Of a stretch of 64,000 nt of DNA, positions 58,725-64,000 are shown piece by piece. This stretch comes from Pseudomonas sp. RC10 (lineage in GTDB: Bacteria > Pseudomonadota > Gammaproteobacteria > Pseudomonadales > Pseudomonadaceae), in NCBI RefSeq assembly GCF_038397775.1, contig NZ_CP151650.1:3162001-3226000 (forward strand), in the 5' to 3' direction. The notes below the pieces were generated by a model, which worked only from the letters and a program-made list of their open reading frames with translations, was not told the origin of the DNA and made no database searches. Numbering within the stretch: position 1 is the stretch's first letter; every line of letters starts with the position of its first letter. The position numbers and the translations under genes are program-made.

Positions 58725-59279
58725 GTGAAGCGTGAAACCGTGTCACCCGGCATTATCACCAGCAGCGTGCCGATTTCCGACGTCGAAACCGCCGAGACGA
58801 TGCTGTTCGGCACCCCCAAGGAACGGCTGGATTTCTACCGAAAGGAAATCCAGTACGAGACCGCCATCCTGTCCAACCGCACTAACGCCTATTTGTCGGC
58901 CCAGTCATTTCTGGTGATCGCGTTTGCCTCGTCGATGGCGAACTTGAATCCGGAGTGGGGCAAGCTGTTCACCCTGGTCGTGCCGCCGTTTTTGACGCTG
59001 TTGGGGCTGATCAGCTCAATGCACGCGTGGCCGGGGATTCGCGCGGCCTACGAGATCATCGATCATTGGCACTTCAAGCAAAGTCAGCTGCTGCACAGCC
59101 AGCCCGCCATGGGCTTGGCCTATGATGATTCGCCGTTGTTCAGTGAGCACGAGTCGAGCGAGAAGGGGTATCGGAAGTCGCTGATGTTCTCGATGCGCAC
59201 GCCGTGGCTGTTCAGTGGGTTCTGGTTTTTGCTGGGCGCGTTTTCGATTTATGCGCAGACGACTGATATGGCGTTTTGA
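58725..59279 (+). CDS. Two-helix membrane protein (SLATT/RipA-like)
   Basis: 184 residues from GTG 58725, with GGGAG 9 nt upstream. A cytoplasmic start (ERLDFYRKEIQYETAILSNR) leads to a first helix pair (YLSAQSFLVIAFASSMANL and LFTLVVPPFLTLLGLIS), then a soluble segment and a final hydrophobic segment near the C-terminus. The pattern of an N-terminal amphipathic helix before two membrane helices resembles SLATT or RipA-type proteins, which can be stress or defence effectors. No toxin partner is adjacent. Tentative. Confidence 0.65.
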   Translation: MKRETVSPGIITSSVPISDVETAETMLFGTPKERLDFYRKEIQYETAILSNRTNAYLSAQSFLVIAFASSMANLNPEWGKLFTLVVPPFLTLLGLISSMHAWPGIRAAYEIIDHWHFKQSQLLHSQPAMGLAYDDSPLFSEHESSEKGYRKSLMFSMRTPWLFSGFWFLLGAFSIYAQTTDMAF

Positions 59280-59303
59280 GAGGGGCTGTGCAGGCTGCAA
59301 AAC

Positions 59304-59395
59304 CTGTAGGAGCGAATTTATTCGCGAAGCGGTGGTGTGATTGATGAGGATGTGTCGGCTGTACCGGCCCCTCGCGAATGAATTCGCTCCTACAG
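59304..59395. repeat. REP doublet, type A (inverted pair)
   Basis: CTGTAGGAGCGAATTTATTC and an inverse ending CGCTCCTACAG, 92 bp. The rest of the gap to 59577 shows only the ribosome site of the next gene. Confidence 0.88.
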
Positions 59396-59576
59396 GCTCG
59401 AGTGTGGTCATGCTGCTGGGTGTGCTGCCGTGTATAGCGCCGGCATGAATCTGTGATCAAGCCCGCAATTTCCGCTGAGCGAGCCGGACGCTCGCCCATC
59501 CCGACCTACACTCCATCATCGGCCCGGAAAGGCAGGCACACCGGTGCCCGGCCCCGATCAACATGGAGGTGGTGCG

Positions 59577-59855
59577 ATGCTGTTTACCCCGGAACTGCGC
59601 AGGACGCTGGAAAGCGCGTTTCTGCCCTTGGCCTGTGAATGCACCCTCATGCCCGGCGGCGGCCTGCTGGTGAAAATCTACGACGCCACCACCGGTACAG
59701 TCGCCATGCAGGTCGAGAACGTGTCCATTTCCAATATCACCACCATGCGCGCCGTGGCCGAACTGGTGGCCGAATTGCGCTACGACTTGCGCACCACCCG
59801 CACGCCCTTCGGCTCGACCCCGACACGCTTCGCCGCTGCCAGCGGGGGGCTCTGA
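59577..59855 (+). CDS. DUF1652 family protein
   Basis: 92 residues. Starts MLFTPELRRTLESAFLPLAC and carries the DUF1652 core ISNITTMRAVAELVAELRYD. This small family is nearly confined to Pseudomonas and its function is unknown. GGAGG lies 8 nt upstream of the ATG. It is upstream of the stressosome operon by about 250 bp and is probably independent. Confidence 0.88.
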   Translation: MLFTPELRRTLESAFLPLACECTLMPGGGLLVKIYDATTGTVAMQVENVSISNITTMRAVAELVAELRYDLRTTRTPFGSTPTRFAAASGGL

Positions 59856-60006
59856 AAAGCGCCAGGCGCAGCGTGGTCTATTATCTTCACCGGACATGGA
59901 ACCTTTTGTCGGTGGTGATGTTACCTTGACACCAAGCGGGCGGCGGGTTATTCGTCGCACCCGCTCGCCGTAGCAAAAGCGCTTTATATTGAACCAGTTA
60001 GGTCCC

Positions 60007-60023
60007 GATTCGGTAGCCGAATC
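60007..60023. promoter_or_regulatory. Perfect 7-3-7 palindrome upstream of rsbR
   Basis: GATTCGG-TAG-CCGAATC, about 87 bp before the rsbR start in the 254 bp gap after the DUF1652 gene. It may be an operator or a leader hairpin; no T tract follows, so a terminator is unlikely. Confidence 0.4.
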
Positions 60024-60109
60024 CGCGCCTGACTCATTTTCGTGTGTCCGCCCGTCGTCGTGTCCTCACTCTATTGGACCCGACGAGCGCACCTTCAGGA
60101 GCCAACCTC

Positions 60110-60961
60110 ATGGCAGTACTGCAGCAAACCACCGTGGATTCTCTCAAACGCGCCGAAGCCGAGCTGGCATCCAGCTGGCGCGCCGATCTGGAGACGAGCG
60201 GCGCTACGCGCAATCTGAAAGCGGACGATGTCGACCAGCAGACCAAAGAGTTTTTGCGCCTTCTCATCGCCGTGCTGGAAAAGGGCGGCTCGCAGAACAT
60301 CACCACGGCTGATTGGGACGAAGCCCGTCAGTTCCTCGAAAAACTGTCCCACCAGCGCGCGTTGGCCGGGCAGGATTCCCAGCAGACGGCCAGTTTTATT
60401 TTTGCTCTCAAAGGCCCCGTGTTCACGCTGCTGCAAAAGCAATACGCCGACAGCCCGGTCGCGCTGGCCGAACAACTCTGGGAAATCTCGCAACTGCTGG
60501 ACGTGCTGGGCATGCACACCATTCGCACCTATCAGAAATCCCGCGAGTCGGTGATCAAGCGTCAGCAAGAAGAACTGCTGGAGCTGTCCACCCCCGTGGT
60601 CAAACTGTGGGATGGCGTGCTCGCCCTGCCGATGATCGGCACCCTGGATTCCCAGCGCACCCAAGTGGTCATGGAGTCCCTGCTGCAACGCATCGTCGAC
60701 ACCGGTTCCGAAATCGCGATCATCGACATCACCGGCGTGCCGACCGTCGACACCCTAGTCGCCCAGCACCTGCTGAAAACCGTGACCGCGATTCGCTTGA
60801 TGGGCGCCGATTGCATCATCAGCGGCGTGCGTCCGCAGATCGCCCAGACCATCGTCCATCTGGGTCTGGACCTGCAAGGCGTCGTCACCAAGGCCAATCT
60901 CGCCGACGCGCTGGCGCTGGCCTTGCGCCGTCTGGGCCTGACCGTCACCAAGGCGGTATAA
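60110..60961 (+). CDS. rsbR: Stressosome protein RsbR (RsbRD-type sensor plus STAS)
   Basis: 283 residues. The N-terminal helical domain (about 10-150, with WEISQLLDVLGMHTIRTY) is of the RsbRD type. The C-terminal STAS domain (about 160-280) matches RsbRA: VMPLVGTID of the Bacillus protein corresponds to ALPMIGTLDS here. The Thr171 equivalent is S181 and the Thr205 equivalent is T215 (GVPTVDTLVAQ), both phosphorylatable. It would build the shell of a stressosome with RsbS. The start has AGGAG at 8-9 nt; rsbS follows by 4 bp. Confidence 0.93.
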   Translation: MAVLQQTTVDSLKRAEAELASSWRADLETSGATRNLKADDVDQQTKEFLRLLIAVLEKGGSQNITTADWDEARQFLEKLSHQRALAGQDSQQTASFIFALKGPVFTLLQKQYADSPVALAEQLWEISQLLDVLGMHTIRTYQKSRESVIKRQQEELLELSTPVVKLWDGVLALPMIGTLDSQRTQVVMESLLQRIVDTGSEIAIIDITGVPTVDTLVAQHLLKTVTAIRLMGADCIISGVRPQIAQTIVHLGLDLQGVVTKANLADALALALRRLGLTVTKAV

Positions 60962-60965
60962 GCCC

Positions 60966-61328
60966 ATGGAGCGGATTCCGATTCTGCAAATGGGTGACTT
61001 CCTGCTGGTCACCATTCAAGTGGACATGCACGACCAATTGGCGCTGACGCTCCAGGACGATCTGTCCGAGCGCATCAGCAAGACCTCTGCCCGAGGCGTG
61101 CTCATCGACATTTCGGCGCTGGACATGGTCGATTCGTTCATCGGGCGCATGATTGGCATGATTTCCGGCCTGTCCCGCATCATGGACGCCGAAACCGTGC
61201 TGGTCGGCATGCAGCCTGCGGTGGCGATCACGCTGGTGGAACTGGGCATGACCTTGCCGGGTGTGAGCACGGCGCTCAATGTCGAGCGCGGCATGACGCT
61301 GTTGCGCGAGCGGGCTTATTCCCAATGA
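60966..61328 (+). CDS. rsbS: Stressosome STAS protein RsbS
   Basis: 120 residues, a single STAS domain. The phospho-serine equivalent to Ser59 of Bacillus RsbS is S57 in DISALDMVDSFIGRM. RsbS forms the stressosome core and holds RsbT until phosphorylated by it. Start 4 bp after rsbR; its last 4 bases overlap the rsbT start (ATGA at 61325-61328). Confidence 0.94.
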   Translation: MERIPILQMGDFLLVTIQVDMHDQLALTLQDDLSERISKTSARGVLIDISALDMVDSFIGRMIGMISGLSRIMDAETVLVGMQPAVAITLVELGMTLPGVSTALNVERGMTLLRERAYSQ

Positions 61329-61729
61329 GCGTGCGCAGCAGCGGCACCCAAGGCATTCAGATCGAACAGGATGTGGTGCTGGCGCGGCAACTGGCGCGCA
61401 AGCTGGCGCAGGAATGCGGCATGCGCCTGATCGACCTGACCAAACTGGTGACGGCGGTCAGCGAGCTGGCGCGTAACACCATGGTCTACGGCGGTGGCGG
61501 CGACATGGACTGGGAGATCGTCGAAGACGGCGCCCGCACCGGCCTGAGGTTGACCTTTCGCGACGAAGGCCCCGGCATTCCCGACCTGAAACTGGCGATG
61601 ACCGACGGCTGGACGTCGGGCGGTGGCCTTGGCCTCGGGCTGACCGGCGCCAAACGGTTGGTGGACGATTTCGAGCTGGACACGGCGCCCGGCGCGGGCA
61701 CTCGGGTGATGATCTGTAAATGGACCTGA
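61325..61729 (+). CDS. rsbT: Switch kinase RsbT
   Basis: 134 residues, GHKL-type ATPase. The N box is SELARNTMVYGGGG, the G1 box is DEGPGIPD, and the G2 part reads GLGLGLTGAKRLVDDFEL. RsbT phosphorylates RsbS and RsbR and, once released, activates an output phosphatase (RsbU in Bacillus) or another partner. No rsbU is seen, but the next gene encodes a phosphatase. It overlaps that gene by 10 bp. Confidence 0.94.
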   Translation: MSVRSSGTQGIQIEQDVVLARQLARKLAQECGMRLIDLTKLVTAVSELARNTMVYGGGGDMDWEIVEDGARTGLRLTFRDEGPGIPDLKLAMTDGWTSGGGLGLGLTGAKRLVDDFELDTAPGAGTRVMICKWT

Positions 61730-62733
61730 GACTGCACAGCAGCCTGACCCGCGTGTTGGCGATCGAAGACACGAGTCAGGTGGGGCACGCGCGGCGCATC
61801 GCGCAAAAACTCGCCGAACAGCTGGGCTTCGACGCCACGGATTCCGGTCGCGTGGCGCTGGTCGTCACGGAAGTTGCCAGCAATATCCTAAAGCACGCCA
61901 GCAACGGCGAGCTGCACCTGCGTGCGCTGCCGGGTGCTGTGCCGGGTGTCGAAGTCATCGCTATTGATAGAGGGCAAGGCTTCGCCCTTGACGACTGCAT
62001 GGCTGACGGCTTTTCCACCCGGGGCACCCAAGGCATCGGCCTCGGCGCCATGCTGCGTCAGGCCCAGGTGTTCGATGTGCATTCGGACAACCGGGGCACA
62101 GTGGTGCTTACCCGGTTCTACCCGCGTCAGGCGACCGTCAAGGACGTGCGGCTCGGCGTCTCCCAACATTCGCTGCACGACGACCCGGCCTGTGGCGATG
62201 CCTGGGAAGTGGCGATCACAGGGCAGCAGCTCAGCATTCTGGTAATCGATGGCCTTGGCCACGGCCCGGAGGCTGAAAGCGCGGCGACGGCGGGTACCCT
62301 CGCATTTGGCCGCGAACCGTTTGCCGATCCCACCCTGCTTCTTGAGGAGATTCACCACGAGATGCGCGGAACCCGTGGCGGGGCCGTTGCGATCGCGCAA
62401 TTCGATGGAGCACAGGACCATCTGCGCTTCATTGGCATCGGCAACATCGGCGCGTCGCTGATTGGCGAGGACAAACCGCGAGGGCTGGCGTCGCACCCCG
62501 GCATCGTCGGCCTGCAATACCGGAAGGTGCCGCCGGTGGGCTACCCTCAAAGCGCCGGACAGCTTTTGATCATGTACAGCGACGGCCTGCAATCGCGTTG
62601 GAATCTTCGCGATTATCCGGGTCTGATGTATCGACACCCGGCCATTATCGCGGCGGTGCTGCACCGCGATTTCTGCCGCGGCAGGGATGATGTAACGGTA
62701 TTGGCGATGGCTCTGGAGACGCTCGATGATTGA
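61720..62733 (+). CDS. Fused anti-sigma-type ATPase and PP2C phosphatase (RsbX-like)
   Basis: 337 residues. The N-terminal GHKL ATPase (about 1-135; N box VTEVASNILKHA, G1 box DRGQGFA, G2 TQGIGLGAML) is joined to a SpoIIE-type PP2C domain (about 145-335) with metal aspartates in LVIDGLGHGPEA, MYSDGL and GRDDVTVLAM. RsbX of Bacillus is only the phosphatase (about 200 residues) and resets the stressosome, so the ATPase fusion is extra. It overlaps rsbT by 10 bp and the kinase gene by 8 bp. Confidence 0.92.
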   Translation: MDLRLHSSLTRVLAIEDTSQVGHARRIAQKLAEQLGFDATDSGRVALVVTEVASNILKHASNGELHLRALPGAVPGVEVIAIDRGQGFALDDCMADGFSTRGTQGIGLGAMLRQAQVFDVHSDNRGTVVLTRFYPRQATVKDVRLGVSQHSLHDDPACGDAWEVAITGQQLSILVIDGLGHGPEAESAATAGTLAFGREPFADPTLLLEEIHHEMRGTRGGAVAIAQFDGAQDHLRFIGIGNIGASLIGEDKPRGLASHPGIVGLQYRKVPPVGYPQSAGQLLIMYSDGLQSRWNLRDYPGLMYRHPAIIAAVLHRDFCRGRDDVTVLAMALETLDD

Positions 62734-63601
62734 CAACCCTGCCCACGGCGCTCCCGAAGAGTCAGCGGAACTGAAGCAAGTGCGCAACGAGGCCGCCGCG
62801 TTGCGTGCTGAACTGGATGAGACCAATCAGGGCGTGCTCGCCCTGTACGCCGAACTGGACACCCAGGCCGAGCAATTGCGTCAGGCCTCTGATCTCAAGA
62901 GCCGCTTTCTGTCGTACATGAGCCACGAGTTCCGCACGCCGCTGGGCTCGATCCTGAGCATCGCGAGCCTGCTGAGCGACGAACTCGACGGTCCGCTCAG
63001 CCCGGAACAGCACAAGCAAGTGACTTTCGTCAGCACGGCCGCCCGCGAGTTGAGCGACATGGTCGACGACTTGCTTGACCTGGCGAAGATCGAGGCGGGG
63101 CGGATCAGTATTTCGCCCGCCTGGTTCGACATGTTCGACCTGTTTTCAGCGCTGCGTGGCATGTTTCGGCCTATCGTCGACACCTCGGCGGTGGACCTGA
63201 TTTTCGAGGAGCCGGTGGGTCTGCCAAGGCTGTACACCGACGACAAGAAGCTCGCGCAGATCCTGCGCAATTTCATTTCCAATTCATTGAAGTTCACTCA
63301 GCGTGGTGAAGTGCGTGTGTCTGCCCGCCTCGAAAGCGAGCGGGAAGTGCGCTTCGCCGTGACCGACACCGGTATCGGCATTCCGTCGGAGCTGCACGGC
63401 GCGTTGTTCGAAGATTTCGCCCAGGTCGATTCACCGTTGCAAAAACGCTTGCGTGGTACCGGCCTGGGGTTGTCGCTGTGCAAACGTTTTGCCGAGCTGT
63501 TGGGCGGCCGCGTGGGGCTGGAAAGCCAGCCGGGCGTGGGTTCGACGTTCTATGTGGTGATCCCGTTGGCGCTGGCGCAGGAGCACGGCGATGAAAGCTG
63601 A
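62726..63601 (+). CDS. Soluble histidine kinase of the stressosome operon
   Basis: 291 residues. A coiled coil (about 15-58) leads into HisKA with H67 in SYMSHEFRTPLGS, then a HATPase domain with N box (ILRNFISNSLKF), G1 (DTGIGIP) and G2 (GTGLGLSLCKRF). It has no membrane helix or sensor domain of its own, so its signal probably comes from the stressosome proteins. Both ends overlap neighbours (8 bp with the phosphatase gene, 11 bp with the receiver gene). Confidence 0.93.
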   Translation: MIDNPAHGAPEESAELKQVRNEAAALRAELDETNQGVLALYAELDTQAEQLRQASDLKSRFLSYMSHEFRTPLGSILSIASLLSDELDGPLSPEQHKQVTFVSTAARELSDMVDDLLDLAKIEAGRISISPAWFDMFDLFSALRGMFRPIVDTSAVDLIFEEPVGLPRLYTDDKKLAQILRNFISNSLKFTQRGEVRVSARLESEREVRFAVTDTGIGIPSELHGALFEDFAQVDSPLQKRLRGTGLGLSLCKRFAELLGGRVGLESQPGVGSTFYVVIPLALAQEHGDES

Positions 63602-64000
63602 CACCCGGCTGTTGATCGTCGACGACAACGCCGCGACCCGTTACGCCTTGCGCCGACGCATGGAGCGACAAGGTTTTATCGTGGCGGAGGCGGGCACCGG
63701 CACCGAAGGCCTGGCGCTGATCGCCGCCCAGGTGCCGGACGCGCTGATCCTCGACGTCAACCTGCCGGACATGAGCGGCTTCGACATCGTGCGGCAGTTG
63801 CGCAGCGAGGCGCGCACCGCGTTGCTGCCGGTGGTGCACGTGTCCGCAGCTTCGATCCAGACCGGCGACATCGTCACCGGGCTGGAAGCCGGGGCAGACG
63901 CCTATCTCGTCCACCCGGTGGACCCGGACGTGCTGCTGGCGACCCTGCGCACGCTATTGCGGGTGCGCGACACCGAATTTGCCCTGCGTGACAGCGAGGA
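63591..64000 (+). CDS. Receiver protein, probably hybrid kinase (3' end outside window)
   Basis: Open to the window edge, 136 codons visible. Residues 5-122 are a receiver with acidic pair D11-D12 and acceptor D55 (ILDVNLPDMSG). The usual lysine of the KP motif is histidine here (YLVHPVDP), so the switch may be altered. After it, LRVRDTEFALRDSEE looks like the coiled-coil linker that precedes PAS or HisKA domains, so the full protein is probably a kinase. The start overlaps the upstream kinase gene by 11 bp. Confidence 0.87.
   Translation, partial: MKADTRLLIVDDNAATRYALRRRMERQGFIVAEAGTGTEGLALIAAQVPDALILDVNLPDMSGFDIVRQLRSEARTALLPVVHVSAASIQTGDIVTGLEAGADAYLVHPVDPDVLLATLRTLLRVRDTEFALRDSE

Overview
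The window reads as a chromosomal segment of a Pseudomonas species, probably of the fluorescens/syringae lineage. It is GC-rich with GC-ending codons. It carries families largely restricted to or typical of that genus (DUF3509, DUF1652, DUF934 beside a CysI-type sulfite reductase, cti beside metH, cobE/cbtAB), and it is sprinkled with paired REP palindromes (REPIN-like) in intergenic gaps. I see no phage genes, transposase, CRISPR array, tRNA or rRNA.

Left end (1-7.5 kb): a signalling cluster. The tail of a multi-receiver hybrid kinase is followed by overlapping cheR, a receiver-less cheB and a receiver-histidine kinase, then a single-domain receiver. Converging on it is a two-gene operon of a double-domain KaiC-like ATPase and a PAS hybrid kinase. 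7.8-20.6 kb is mostly metabolism and housekeeping: crotonase, NudC, a TSUP permease, Gfo/Idh dehydrogenase, SDR, APH-like kinase, SCP2 protein, histidine phosphatase, SohB, sulfite reductase with DUF934, a 38-residue membrane protein, and a periplasmic binding protein. 20.7-29 kb holds metH, cti, an acyltransferase and nfuA.

29.7-39.6 kb is a cobalamin locus built around two divergent cobalamin riboswitches. One controls cbtB-cbtA-cobE-cobM (cobalt uptake and corrin ring enzymes); the other controls cobW-cobN. A gap of REP and tandem repeats separates cobN from a ChlI-like ATPase gene that ends just after an A AAA AAG heptamer. A strong hairpin lies 5 nt downstream and the VWA domain continues in the -1 frame. 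This is a textbook programmed frameshift that would yield both the small (ATPase) and medium (ATPase-VWA) partners of CobN from one gene. It is the most striking element in the window.

40-60 kb: a VpsR-like enhancer-binding-protein homologue with a degenerate GAFTGA loop and a long AT-rich upstream region; pnuC with a NadR-like kinase; uppP; LysR/azoR; a hydrolase; a two-gene radical-SAM/DNA-metabolism operon preceded by a LexA box; a symporter with a 2-hydroxyacid dehydrogenase; an isochorismatase-like hydrolase divergent from a GlxA-type regulator; and several small conserved proteins.

Right end (60-64 kb): a tightly overlapping stressosome operon, rsbR-rsbS-rsbT, then a fused anti-sigma-type ATPase/PP2C phosphatase, a histidine kinase and a receiver protein running off the end. 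No sigma-B homologue is present, so output probably passes through the two-component proteins. Start codons were chosen by ribosome-binding sites, overlaps and family lengths. All functional names rest on recognised motifs and gene context, not on database searches.
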